Both the position numbers and the translations under genes were made by a program. From Nocardia amamiensis NBRC 102102 (GTDB taxonomy: Bacteria; Actinomycetota; Actinomycetes; Mycobacteriales; Mycobacteriaceae), in contig NZ_BDBA01000025.1 in the NCBI RefSeq assembly GCF_001612745.1, positions 27,168 through 91,167 of the forward strand: DNA of 64,000 bases. Direction: 5' to 3'. How positions within the stretch are numbered: the first letter of the stretch is position 1; each line of letters begins with the position of its first letter. The notes under the pieces are model-generated. The model was given only the letters and a program-made list of their open reading frames with translations, did not search any database and was not told the origin of the DNA. Shown here one piece after another: positions 34,544 through 44,738 of the stretch.

Positions 34544-35976
34544 CGACGACCACCGACCAGGTGCAACCGCTCACTCAGGAAGAGGCCATCGCCTCGCTGG
34601 GCAAATACGGTTACGGCTGGGCCGATTCGGATGTGGCCGGCGCCAGCGCGCAACGAGGTCTGTCCGAGGCGGTTGTCCGCGACATCTCGGCGAAGAAGAA
34701 CGAGCCGCAGTGGATGCTCGACCAGCGGCTCAAGGCGCTGCGCATCTTCGATCGCAAGCCGATGCCGGTTTGGGGCTCCAATCTCGAGGGCATCGACTTC
34801 GACAACATCAAGTACTTCGTGCGCTCGACCGAGAAGCAGGCCGCGTCCTGGGACGAGCTGCCCGAGGACATCAAGAACACCTACGACAAGCTGGGCATCC
34901 CGGAGGCGGAGAAGCAGCGGCTGGTCGCCGGTGTCGCCGCGCAATACGAGTCCGAGGTCGTCTACCACCAGATCCGCGAGGACCTGGAGGCCCAGGGCGT
35001 GATCTTCCTGGACACCGACACCGGTCTCAAGGAGCACCCGGAGATCTTCCAGCAGTACTTCGGCTCGGTGATCCCCGCAGGCGACAACAAGTTCTCGGCG
35101 CTGAACACCTCGGTGTGGTCGGGTGGCTCGTTCATCTACGTGCCCCCTGGCGTGCACGTCGACATCCCGCTGCAGGCCTACTTCCGGATCAATACCGAGA
35201 ACATGGGCCAGTTCGAGCGCACGCTGATCATCGTCGACGAGGGCGCCTACGTGCACTACGTCGAGGGCTGCACGGCGCCGATCTACAAGTCGGACTCGCT
35301 GCACTCCGCGGTGGTGGAGATCATCGTGAAGAAGGGCGGGCGCTGCCGCTACACCACCATCCAGAACTGGTCGAACAACGTCTACAACCTGGTCACCAAG
35401 CGGGCCAAGGCGGAGGCGGGCGCGACCATGGAGTGGATCGACGGCAACATCGGCTCCAAGGTCACCATGAAGTACCCCGCGGTCTGGATGACCGGCGAGT
35501 ACGCCAAGGGCGAGGTGCTCTCGGTGGCCTTCGCCGGTGAAGGCCAGCACCAGGACACCGGCGCGAAGATGCTGCACCTGGCCCCGCACACCTCCTCGAC
35601 CATCGTGTCGAAGTCGGTGGCGCGCGGCGGCGGCCGGGCTTCTTACCGCGGCCTGGTGCAGGTGAACAAGGGCGCGCACGGTTCGAAGTCCACGGTGAAG
35701 TGCGACGCGCTACTGGTCGACACGATCAGCCGCTCCGACACCTACCCCTACGTCGACATCCGCGAGGACGACGTGACCATGGGTCACGAGGCGACTGTCT
35801 CCAAGGTCTCCGAGGACCAGCTGTTCTACCTGATGAGCCGCGGCCTCACCGAGGACGAGGCGATGGCCATGGTGGTGCGCGGCTTCGTCGAGCCGATCGC
35901 CAAGGAACTGCCCATGGAGTACGCGCTCGAACTCAACCGCCTGATCGAACTGCAGATGGAAGGAGCCGTCGGCTGA
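34540..35976 (+). CDS. sufB: Fe-S cluster assembly scaffold SufB
   Basis: A 478-residue scaffold of the SufBCD complex that assembles Fe-S clusters. The beta-helix core ([50 protein letters not shown]) is intact, with the conserved cluster cysteine in YVEGCTAP and [21 protein letters not shown] near the C-terminus. M. tuberculosis SufB carries an intein; this copy is uninterrupted. ATG 34540 overlaps the sufR stop; the frame upstream to 34426 is shadow. The stop overlaps sufD by 1 bp (TGATG). Confidence 0.96.
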   Translation: MTTTTDQVQPLTQEEAIASLGKYGYGWADSDVAGASAQRGLSEAVVRDISAKKNEPQWMLDQRLKALRIFDRKPMPVWGSNLEGIDFDNIKYFVRSTEKQAASWDELPEDIKNTYDKLGIPEAEKQRLVAGVAAQYESEVVYHQIREDLEAQGVIFLDTDTGLKEHPEIFQQYFGSVIPAGDNKFSALNTSVWSGGSFIYVPPGVHVDIPLQAYFRINTENMGQFERTLIIVDEGAYVHYVEGCTAPIYKSDSLHSAVVEIIVKKGGRCRYTTIQNWSNNVYNLVTKRAKAEAGATMEWIDGNIGSKVTMKYPAVWMTGEYAKGEVLSVAFAGEGQHQDTGAKMLHLAPHTSSTIVSKSVARGGGRASYRGLVQVNKGAHGSKSTVKCDALLVDTISRSDTYPYVDIREDDVTMGHEATVSKVSEDQLFYLMSRGLTEDEAMAMVVRGFVEPIAKELPMEYALELNRLIELQMEGAVG

Positions 35977-37154
35977 TGGCCGTGGAGAACGTTGCCGAAG
36001 CCGCTGAGGCTCGTACCCCCGCGATCAACAAGGGCGAGGTCTTCACCTCGTTCGACGTGAACGCCTTCGAGGTGCCCTCCGCCAAGGACGAGGCGTGGCG
36101 GTTCACGCCGCTGCGCCGCCTGCGCGGACTGCAGGACGGCACCGCGGCCGGCGACGGCCGCGCGACCGTCGAGGTCGCAGCCGTCGACGGCGTCACGGTG
36201 GAGACGGTCGATCGCGCCGACGCCCGGCTGGGCGAGGGCGGCGTCCCGTCGGATCGTGTTGCCGCGCAAGCCTACTCGGGCTTCGAGCAGGCGACGGTCG
36301 TGTCGGTCGGCAAAGAGATCGAGGTCGCCGAGCCGGTGACCGTCACGATCACCGGCCCCGGCGAGGGCAAGACCGCCTACGGGCACCTGCAGATCCGCCT
36401 GGACCGCTTCGCGAAGGCCACCGTGGTCATCGATCAGCGCGGCAGCGGAACCTACGCCGAGAACGTGGAATTCGTGCTCGGCGACTCCGCCAAACTGACC
36501 GTCGTCGCGGTGCAGGACTGGGCCGACGACGCCGTCCACGTCACCGCGCACCACGCCGAACTCGGCCGCGACGCCACCCTGCGGCACACCTCGGTCACCC
36601 TCGGCGGCGACTTGGTGCGCCTGACCGGCAACGTCCGCTACGCGGGCCCCGGCGGCGACGCCGAACTGCTCGGTCTCTACTTCGCCGACGCCGGCCAGCA
36701 CTTCGAACAGCGCCTGCTCGTCGACCACGCGGTGCCGAACTGCAAGTCGAACGTGCTGTACAAGGGTGCGCTGCAAGGCGATCCGCAGTCGCCCAAGGGC
36801 GATGCCCGCACCGTGTGGGTGGGCGACGTGCTCATCCGCGCCGCGGCCGAGGGCACCGACACCTTCGAGGTGAACCGCAACCTGGTGCTCACCGACGGCG
36901 CGCGCGCCGATTCGGTGCCGAACCTGGAGATCGAGACCGGCGAGATCGTCGGCGCCGGCCACGCGTCCGCCACCGGCCGGTTCGACGACGAGCAGCTGTT
37001 CTACCTACGCGCCCGCGGCATCCCGGAGGACGCCGCCCGCCGTCTGGTGGTGCGTGGGTTCTTCCACGAGATCATCCAGAAGATCGCGGTACCCGAGGTC
37101 CGGGAGCGGCTGGAGTCGGCCATCGAGGCCGAACTCGCCGCTATCGGCGCATGA
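35976..37154 (+). CDS. sufD: Fe-S cluster assembly protein SufD
   Basis: A 392-residue partner of SufB, with the shared beta-helix pattern (EDAARRLVVRGFFHEIIQKI at the C-terminus, NVLYKGALQGDPQSPKGDARTVWVGDVLI mid-protein). The N-terminal region is less conserved, as usual. It contributes to iron entry in the SufBC2D complex. It starts at ATG 35976, sharing one base with the sufB stop, and its TGA overlaps the ATG of an 8-codon frame at 37151. Confidence 0.94.
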   Translation: MAVENVAEAAEARTPAINKGEVFTSFDVNAFEVPSAKDEAWRFTPLRRLRGLQDGTAAGDGRATVEVAAVDGVTVETVDRADARLGEGGVPSDRVAAQAYSGFEQATVVSVGKEIEVAEPVTVTITGPGEGKTAYGHLQIRLDRFAKATVVIDQRGSGTYAENVEFVLGDSAKLTVVAVQDWADDAVHVTAHHAELGRDATLRHTSVTLGGDLVRLTGNVRYAGPGGDAELLGLYFADAGQHFEQRLLVDHAVPNCKSNVLYKGALQGDPQSPKGDARTVWVGDVLIRAAAEGTDTFEVNRNLVLTDGARADSVPNLEIETGEIVGAGHASATGRFDDEQLFYLRARGIPEDAARRLVVRGFFHEIIQKIAVPEVRERLESAIEAELAAIGA

Positions 37155-37177
37155 CGAACCAGACCTTCTACAACTAA
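37151..37177 (+). CDS. Possible 8-codon leader peptide between sufD and sufC
   Basis: ATGACG...AACTAA encodes MTNQTFYN. Its ATG overlaps the sufD stop (ATGA, 37151-37154), and it ends just before AGGA at 37177-37180, 14 bp before the sufC ATG at 37192. It may reinitiate ribosomes into sufC or be fortuitous; there is no evidence that the peptide itself has a role. Confidence 0.25.
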   Translation: MTNQTFYN

Positions 37178-37191
37178 GGAATTCGAATTCG

Positions 37192-39223
<2,032 letters not shown>

Positions 39224-39226
39224 CAC

Positions 39227-39724
39227 ATGCGCATGGAGCAGATGTACCAGGAAGTGATCCTGGACCACTACAAGCACCCGCACCACCGCGGGCTGCGCGA
39301 GCCGTACGGCGCCGAGGTGCACCACGTCAACCCGACCTGCGGCGACGAGGTGACCCTGCGCGTTCAGCTGGACGACAACGGCGACGTCGCCGACGTCTCC
39401 TACGACGGGCAGGGCTGCTCGATCAGCCAGGCCGCCACCTCGATCCTCACCGACCAGGTCATCGGGCTCCCGGTGCAGCAGGCGCTGAAGGTGGTCGACT
39501 CCTACAGCGAGATGATCTCCAGCCGCGGCACCATCGAGGGCGACGAGGACATGATCGGCGACGGCATCGCGCTGGCAGGCGTGTCGAAGTATCCGGCGCG
39601 GGTCAAATGCGCACTACTGGGCTGGATGGCGTTCAAGGACGCCGTGGTCCGGATAACCTCCGCGGAAGAGACCAAGCGCGCAATGGGCAGCGCCCTGCCG
39701 AAGAATGGGGAACGTCATGACTGA
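39227..39724 (+). CDS. sufU: Sulfurtransferase/scaffold SufU
   Basis: A 165-residue zinc-containing sulfur acceptor for SufS. Conserved Cys are in NPTCGDEVTL (residue ~41), DGQGCSISQAATSI (~66) and ARVKCALLGWMAFKDAV (~128), with the Asp in CGDE as the fourth ligand. The SufU-type insertion between the first and second Cys is present. It starts 3 bp after sufS and overlaps sufT by 8 bp. Confidence 0.95.
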   Translation: MRMEQMYQEVILDHYKHPHHRGLREPYGAEVHHVNPTCGDEVTLRVQLDDNGDVADVSYDGQGCSISQAATSILTDQVIGLPVQQALKVVDSYSEMISSRGTIEGDEDMIGDGIALAGVSKYPARVKCALLGWMAFKDAVVRITSAEETKRAMGSALPKNGERHD

Positions 39725-40103
39725 GACGACACCGGCGACCGAATCGGCCGAACTCTCGGCCGAGCAGGTCGAGCTCTCGGCCGAGGAGATCAAGCACCTC
39801 GAGGACATCGAGGAGGCGATGCGCGACGTCGTCGACCCGGAACTCGGCATCAACGTCGTCGACCTCGGCCTGGTCTACGGACTGCGCGTCGAACAGGACA
39901 ACGTCGCCGTCCTCGACATGACGCTGACCTCCGCGGCCTGCCCGCTCACCGACGTGATCGAGGATCAGTCGCGCAACGCGCTGGTGCGCAGCGGACTGGT
40001 GGAGGACCTGAAGATCAACTGGGTCTGGGTGCCGCCGTGGGGCCCGGACAAGATCACCGAGGACGGACGCGAGCAGCTGCGCGCGCTCGGCTTCACGGTT
40101 TAG
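39717..40103 (+). CDS. sufT: SufT, MIP18-family Fe-S maturation protein
   Basis: A 128-residue DUF59 protein involved in Fe-S protein maturation. The Glu-rich N-terminus is followed by the family core EEAMRDVVDPELGINVVDLGLVYGL (about 35-60) and MTLTSAACPLTDVIEDQ with the conserved Cys, then VWVPPWGPDKITEDGREQLRALG. The ATG at 39717 lies in an 8-bp overlap with sufU; an alternative start at 39705 would add four residues. It is the last gene of the suf operon and is followed by extragenic repeats. Confidence 0.94.
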   Translation: MTETTPATESAELSAEQVELSAEEIKHLEDIEEAMRDVVDPELGINVVDLGLVYGLRVEQDNVAVLDMTLTSAACPLTDVIEDQSRNALVRSGLVEDLKINWVWVPPWGPDKITEDGREQLRALGFTV

Positions 40104-40240
40104 GCGTACCGCCACCTTCGCTCCGGCCATGCGCGGGCTATGGACGGACTGCGTCCGGCAGCGCCGCCTGTGCGTAGCTCCTGCCTTCGCTCCGGCTGAC
40201 CTCCGCCTTCGCGCAGCGCTATTCGGCATCGGGTCCGGAT
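40104..40240 (+). repeat. Extragenic repeat relatives downstream of the suf operon
   Basis: The stretch CTTCGCTCCGGCCATGCGCG (from 40114) followed by a GGACGGACTGCGTCCGG hairpin-like segment resembles the copy at the end of the E1 gene (4484-4526), and a second CTTCGCTCCGGC occurs at about 40182. The GGACGGACTGCGTCCGG inverted repeat could also act as a terminator for the operon. No gene was seen from here to 40398. Confidence 0.55.
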
Positions 40241-40398
40241 CGCAATGATCTGGGTCCGTGTCGTTGCGCTGCGGCAGGCTTCCGGGGTCGTCATGCGGCG
40301 GCATCGGCGTGCCGTCCCGCCATTGGACGGATTCGAGGACAGCGGGAATGATTGCGGTGGTTCCGATTCCGGGGCGCATCCGAGAGAAAGACTGTTCG

Positions 40399-40824
40399 AT
40401 GAGATTGATGGGTAAGGTCGGCTTTGCCGTCGCGGCAAGCAGCCTTGCGGTGGGGTCGGTGTTCGGCGCGGGATCGGCGAACGCGGCGGGCTTGTACGCG
40501 GCGATCGCGATGAGCGGTGGCTCTTGGACGTACGGGGTGAGCATCGATGAGGCGGGCGTCGACGAGGCAAGGGCCGCGGCGCTCGCCAACTGCGGTGCCG
40601 CCGACTGCGAGGTGATGACCACCTGGGCGAACGGCTGCGGTGCGCTGGCCGAGAGCAACGATGGTGTGGCCGCGGCGTCGGGTCCGAACCGGGCCGAGGC
40701 CGAGCGCGCCGCTTACCAGCGGCTCGCGCAGATCACCCCGACGGCGCAGCTCGCCAACGTCGGCTCCGCCAGCCTGAGCGGCGCGAAGATCGTCGAGGTC
40801 GTCTGCACGAGCAACGCCCGCTGA
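40399..40824 (+). CDS. Secreted DUF4189 protein
   Basis: A 141-residue secreted protein. The signal peptide (KVGFAVAASSLAVGSVFGAGSANA) is followed by a DUF4189 domain: YAAIAMSGGSWTYGVSIDEAGVDEARAAALANCGAADCEVMTTWANGCGALAESN. Four conserved cysteines are seen (CGAADC, NGCG, VVC), likely two disulfides. These proteins are of unknown function and common in actinobacteria. Start ATG 40399; a tandem paralogue of equal length starts at 41151. It may be linked to adhesion or enzyme inhibition but nothing here shows it. Confidence 0.85.
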   Translation: MRLMGKVGFAVAASSLAVGSVFGAGSANAAGLYAAIAMSGGSWTYGVSIDEAGVDEARAAALANCGAADCEVMTTWANGCGALAESNDGVAAASGPNRAEAERAAYQRLAQITPTAQLANVGSASLSGAKIVEVVCTSNAR

Positions 40825-41150
40825 TCCGACGGTGAGATTGGGCCGATCTCCCCAAGGGGTCCGGGCCCGTTCGCGTCAATCGACCTGGGCTCGCTTTCTC
40901 GTGTGAGCCGGGGAGCCACCGCGCGCTCGGCCGCACGGTGAGGCGATCGAAAATCGCGCGGTAGCTGGCCAATTCGGCGGGGGAGGCTGCGATCGGCGGC
41001 GAGTACCGTTTCCTGATCGGTAGCCCCCTACAACCGAATGGACGACGTGTGGTCCCTACCGCACAGCGTGGGAAGTCCTGGCGTTGGACACGGCAAGTGA
41101 GCGGGACGATGATCTGAGCCCTGAATCTGTCGCCAGAAGGGGAGGATCGT
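40825..41150. other. Intergenic region between the two DUF4189 genes
   Basis: These 326 bp contain no gene that I can support. Short minus-strand frames cover it but resemble antisense noise. The right end should carry the promoter and ribosome-binding site (AAGGGGAGG at about 41138-41146) for the second DUF4189 gene. Confidence 0.5.
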
Positions 41151-41576
41151 ATGTCGGTGCCGCACAAGGCTGCCCTGGGTCTGGCGGTGGTGTCCGCCGC
41201 TACCTGCGCCATCGTTGGCAGTCCTGCGGGTCAGGCCCGCGCCGCCGGGGTTTACCACGGCGCGATTGCGCTTTCGAGCACCGGCGCGATCGGGTCGGCG
41301 GTCAACTTCTCGACCGCCGACGCAGCCGAGACCGCCGCCCGATCCCAGTGCGGTGTAACCGACTGCCGGACGGTGGTGCAGTTCTGGAACGCCTGCGGGT
41401 CGGTGGTCCGCGGCGCCGATGGTCGCCACGGTTGGGCGTGGGCGATCACCCGGGCCGATGCCGAACGCCGGGCCATCGAGTTCCTCGGTCCCAGCGCACC
41501 GCCCTTCCCCGATCTCGGCAGCGCCGTGCCGCGCCCCGCCACCGTGCGCCTCACGGTGTGCACAATGACCGCCTGA
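41151..41576 (+). CDS. Secreted DUF4189 protein, tandem paralogue
   Basis: A 141-residue protein, the same length as the paralogue at 40399. The signal peptide (KAALGLAVVSAATCAIVGSPAGQARA) precedes GVYHGAIALSSTGAIGSAVNFSTADAAETAARSQCGVTDCRTVVQFWNACGSVV, the DUF4189 pattern with the same cysteine layout. ATG 41151 follows an AAGGGGAGG ribosome-binding site. The two genes presumably arose by duplication and have diverged; both should act outside the cytoplasm. Confidence 0.85.
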   Translation: MSVPHKAALGLAVVSAATCAIVGSPAGQARAAGVYHGAIALSSTGAIGSAVNFSTADAAETAARSQCGVTDCRTVVQFWNACGSVVRGADGRHGWAWAITRADAERRAIEFLGPSAPPFPDLGSAVPRPATVRLTVCTMTA

Positions 41577-41853
41577 TAGCTCAGACCTTGCGGCCAGCCG
41601 TGCGCCGCTTCGACCACGCCGGGACGGCGCGCTCGGATCGCGGCGCGGCACAGGTAGCTCGCCTGACTGTTCGCCAGGCAGTCGCTCAGGTCGATCTTTG
41701 CCGCCGTCGGAGCCACAGACTAGCGTTACGGCAGCGTTTCCTAATGGTTGCTGCAAAGTTGCTAATGACGATGGGGGTGGGTGTGAGAATGAGTCCGGTC
41801 ACGCGAGTTCGTCCCAGTCGCAATCCACTACTTTCCTCGAAGGGAGCTCGGTA

Positions 41854-42375
41854 ATGGCAGCACAGGACATGGCCACCGAAGGCAGGACGTCAGAGGGCCG
41901 GCGTGAGGAGATGGCGGACATCCGGGGGGAGGTGGAGTTGCTGCGGATGCGGTTGGACGAGGCGCGGCAGGAGGCGCAGAGCGCCCGGCAGTCCGCGATG
42001 CAGGCCAGCGGGTTGGCGCGGCAGGCGCAGGCGCAGGCTCGTCAGGTGCAGCATCAAGCGCAGATCGCCCAGCAGGACGCCAGCCAGGCCAACCAGCAAG
42101 CCCAGCAGGCCAAGCAGCAGGCCATTCTGGCGGGGAATCAAGCACAGCAGGCCCAAAGCGAGGCCGACCGGGCCCAGAACCATGCCCAGCAGGCCCAAGG
42201 GGAGGCCAATCAGTCCCAGCAGCGCGCGGTCTCCGCGCAGGATCAGGCCGATCAGGCCACCCAGCTGGCGCAGCAGGCCGAGGACCAGGCCAGCCGGGCT
42301 CAGGATCGGTCCAACCAGTGGGAGATGCAGCTGCATCAGATCCGCCAGCAGGCCCGGCAGTTGCAGGGTCGCTGA
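41854..42375 (+). CDS. Alanine/glutamine-rich coiled-coil protein
   Basis: A 173-residue protein without signal peptide or membrane helix. From about residue 22 to the end it is one coiled coil with Ala at most a and d positions and Gln at most others (QAQQAKQQAILAGNQAQQAQ), i.e. an alanine-zipper (Alacoil-like) helix of some 130 residues, ending WEMQLHQIRQQARQLQGR. ATG 41854 has AAGGGAG at 41840-41846; frames upstream lack this. No family is recognised. It lies 94 bp before a DUF3467 gene and a small gene, together a likely operon. Confidence 0.7.
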   Translation: MAAQDMATEGRTSEGRREEMADIRGEVELLRMRLDEARQEAQSARQSAMQASGLARQAQAQARQVQHQAQIAQQDASQANQQAQQAKQQAILAGNQAQQAQSEADRAQNHAQQAQGEANQSQQRAVSAQDQADQATQLAQQAEDQASRAQDRSNQWEMQLHQIRQQARQLQGR

Positions 42376-42469
42376 CCGCGGCCGGATAGCGAGTGAATAC
42401 GGCGCCGACGGACCGGCGCGCCGGAAACCCGGTGCGTCCGGTTCGCCGGTCCCGGAGAGGTGGGTGGCG

Positions 42470-42796
42470 ATGAGTGATCAAACCCCGCCTCCCCCGGCGG
42501 AGGAGCCGGAGGTCGATGTCGAGGTGGTGGTGCCCGAGGCGCTGAGCGCCGGGGCATATGCGAATGGATTCACCTGCTGGTACAACCGAACTGATTTCAC
42601 CGTGGACTTCCTGGTCTATCTCCCCGCCGAACCCGGTTCGGTCAAGGGCGACGGGCCGGTGATGCGGCAGCCCGTGCAGGTCGTATCCCGGGTGAAGTTC
42701 CCGCCCGCGTTGATCTTCCGGTTGATGCAGACGCTCAACGACGCGATGAGCAACTACGAGCGCCAGTTCGGTCACATCACCCACCTCGGCGACTAA
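42470..42796 (+). CDS. DUF3467 domain protein
   Basis: A 108-residue acidic protein. After a Pro/Glu-rich N-terminus, VVVPEALSAGAYANGFTCWYNRTDFTVDFLVYLP and VVSRVKFPPALIFRLMQTLNDAMSNYERQFG follow the DUF3467 pattern (beta sandwich then helix). The function of the family is unknown. The start is ATG 42470 (GTG 42464 is possible), preceded by GGAGAGG. Its position between a coiled-coil protein and a small gene with a clear ribosome-binding site suggests one operon. Confidence 0.78.
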   Translation: MSDQTPPPPAEEPEVDVEVVVPEALSAGAYANGFTCWYNRTDFTVDFLVYLPAEPGSVKGDGPVMRQPVQVVSRVKFPPALIFRLMQTLNDAMSNYERQFGHITHLGD

Positions 42797-42831
42797 CCGT
42801 CGAGCCGATTACGCGTCAGGAGAAACCCACG

Positions 42832-43023
42832 ATGGTCACCTGGTCCGGCCCGGTCATCCTGGTTGCCTGTGCGCTCGACCGCTCGGTCATGCCGGACCCG
42901 GCAGTGCGGTATCGGCCCCAACTGATCACCGGGCGCCGCTACCAGCCCGTCACCGTCGCTCCGCGACCGGCGCCCGCATCCCAGTCCATCGTGTCCGGGA
43001 GGGCCGCGGGCAGCGTCGGGTGA
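42832..43023 (+). CDS. Small hypothetical protein downstream of DUF3467
   Basis: A 63-residue protein (MVTWSGPVILVACALDRSVM...) with an N-terminal hydrophobic stretch (GPVILVACAL) and a basic Pro/Arg/Gln-rich C-terminus. Its ATG is preceded by AGGAGAAA at 42819-42826 with proper spacing, which is the best evidence that it is real. No family is recognised. It lies 35 bp after the DUF3467 stop. Confidence 0.45.
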   Translation: MVTWSGPVILVACALDRSVMPDPAVRYRPQLITGRRYQPVTVAPRPAPASQSIVSGRAAGSVG

Positions 43024-43139
43024 GCCGGGACGGGCGATCGACGCAGCCCCCGGCTCGCACGCTCCCGGCCAGGCGCGGGCATCCGGCGAAACCCGTGCGG
43101 TCCGGGGGCGGAAGTGGACATGATGCCGGAGTGGACGAG

Positions 43140-43751
43140 ATGACGTATCTGCGGTCGAGACAGGCACTGCACGCGGTGGCGGAGTTGCTCATAGCGGGGC
43201 CGCAATACCGGGAGTTCGGCACTATCCGGATGCGTGCGGTGCACGGGGGATTCGGGGGTGTGCGGTGGCCGATCTCGGTCGTCGGCGCCGAGTTGGTGTG
43301 GCCGGAGGGGCGGACCCGGCTGGAGGGGACCTACCGCGAGGTGGCGCGTGTGGCCGGCTTCGAACCGGGAGCGCCGGAGGGTTCCTATTCGGACACCACC
43401 GGTGTCGATCTCGACGCCGCGATCGAGCTGGACCCGTCGGCGGCGGGGCTGATCGAGGAGTGGTTCGCGGTGGGGGACAGAGCGTTGCGCTGCCTGGCAC
43501 CCGATCTGACGCCGGTGCTGTGGCCGGAGCATTTCGATCTGGCGAGCACGCTGGACGAGGTGAACTACGGCGTGTCGCCGGGCGACGACGCGCATCCGGG
43601 ACCGTACGCCTACGTCGGACCGTGGACCCCGCGCAGCGGCGAATTCTGGAACGCGCCGTTCGGCGCGCTGCGTCCACGCGACAAGGTGAACACCGTGGCG
43701 GCGCTGCTGCAATTCTTCGAGGAAGGCCGGGAACGCGCGGCCAAGGGCTGA
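43140..43751 (+). CDS. Conserved hypothetical protein
   Basis: A 203-residue soluble protein (MTYLRSRQALHAVAELLIAGPQYREFGTIRMRAVHGGFGGV...). Features include an early helix, beta strands in the middle, LAPDLTPVLWPEHFDLASTLDEVNYGVSPGDDAHPGPYAYVGPWTPRSGEFWNAPFGALRP and a final helix (LLQFFEEGRERAAKG). The segment YAYVGPW..FWNAPFGA recurs in an actinobacterial family of unknown function, by memory. I prefer ATG 43140, with GGAG at 43129-43132; GTG 43131 is possible. It ends in a GACCCGG-CCT-CCGGGTC hairpin. Confidence 0.65.
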   Translation: MTYLRSRQALHAVAELLIAGPQYREFGTIRMRAVHGGFGGVRWPISVVGAELVWPEGRTRLEGTYREVARVAGFEPGAPEGSYSDTTGVDLDAAIELDPSAAGLIEEWFAVGDRALRCLAPDLTPVLWPEHFDLASTLDEVNYGVSPGDDAHPGPYAYVGPWTPRSGEFWNAPFGALRPRDKVNTVAALLQFFEEGRERAAKG

Positions 43752-43766
43752 CCCGGCCTCCGGGTC
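43750..43766. terminator. GACCCGG hairpin at the convergent gene end
   Basis: GACCCGG-CCT-CCGGGTC forms a perfect 7-bp stem with a 3-nt loop, starting inside the stop codon of the hypothetical gene (43749-43751). It sits in the 45-bp gap before the convergent Ku stop. It probably terminates one or both transcripts. Confidence 0.45.
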
Positions 43767-43796
43767 CGGCTGATCACCGACCGCAACCGGCGAAGG

Positions 43797-44738
43797 TCAG
43801 GCGCCTTTGCGTGTGGCGGTCTTCTTGGCGGTTTTCTTCGCAGGCGCCTTCTTCGCCGCGGTGCTCTTGGCCGCGCTCTTCGAACTCTTGGCGGCCGCCT
43901 TCTTCGCCGCTTTCTTCGGTTCGGCCTTCGCCGCACCGTCGCCGCCTGCCGTCCGGCGTCCGCTGGCCTCCAGGCTGCGCTGCAGCGCGGCCACCAGGTC
44001 GACCACCTCGGCGTCCATCCCGGTGGGCACCAACTCCGGCTGCTCGGGCACCTTCCCGGTGCCGCTGGCGATCGCCTCGTCCAGCAGCCGTTTGAGCTCG
44101 ATCTGGTATTCGTCGGTGAACTGGTCCGGATCGAAGTCGTCGGACATGGCGTCGACCAGCGTCTCGGCCATCTTGATCTCTTGCGGCTTCGGTTGCGCGA
44201 CACCGTCGAGCGATTCGAAGTCCACCGAGCGCACCTCGTCCGGCCACAGCAGGGTTTGCAGCACCAGCACGCCATCGCGCACGCGCAGCGCGGCGAGCCT
44301 GGTCTTCTGGCGCAGCGTGAAGTACACCAGCGCGGTGCGCTCGATCTCCTCGAGCGTCGTCGCCAGCAGCACGTACGCCTTCGGTGTGCTGGAATCCGGT
44401 TCCAGGTAGTAGCTCTTGTCGAACAGGATCGGGTCGATCTGCTCGGACGGCACGAACTGCAGCACCGGGATCTCGTGCTTCTCCGCCACGGGCAGTTTCG
44501 CGAAGTCCTCGTCGGTCAGCACGACCTTGTCTCCATCCGGAGACTCATAGGCCTTGTCGATATCGGTGTACGGGATGGACTGACCGCACACGCTGCACAC
44601 GCGGTCGTATTTGATCCGGCCTCCATCCTTGGCGTGGACCTGATGGAACCGGATGTCGTGGTCCTCGGTGGCGGTGTACACCTTCACCGGGACGTTCACC
44701 AGCCCGAATGCGATCGAGCCTTTCCAGATCGACCTCAT
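43797..44738 (-). CDS. ku: Ku, DNA double-strand break end-binding protein
   Basis: A 313-residue homodimeric Ku of bacterial non-homologous end joining. The core begins MRSIWKGSIAFGLVNVPVKVYTATEDHDIRFHQVH, and FKLYETL-like features and ALVYFTLRQKTRLAALR are conserved; CSVCGQSIPYTDIDKAYE is a variant of the usual CSxxG-PY-DI-KGYE. A Lys/Ala-rich tail (about 45 residues from KAEPKKAAKKAAAK) extends the C-terminus, as in several actinobacterial Ku proteins. No LigD gene is nearby. Its ATG at 44738 overlaps the stop of the lycopene cyclase gene by 4 bp. Confidence 0.92.
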   Translation of the reverse strand: MRSIWKGSIAFGLVNVPVKVYTATEDHDIRFHQVHAKDGGRIKYDRVCSVCGQSIPYTDIDKAYESPDGDKVVLTDEDFAKLPVAEKHEIPVLQFVPSEQIDPILFDKSYYLEPDSSTPKAYVLLATTLEEIERTALVYFTLRQKTRLAALRVRDGVLVLQTLLWPDEVRSVDFESLDGVAQPKPQEIKMAETLVDAMSDDFDPDQFTDEYQIELKRLLDEAIASGTGKVPEQPELVPTGMDAEVVDLVAALQRSLEASGRRTAGGDGAAKAEPKKAAKKAAAKSSKSAAKSTAAKKAPAKKTAKKTATRKGA

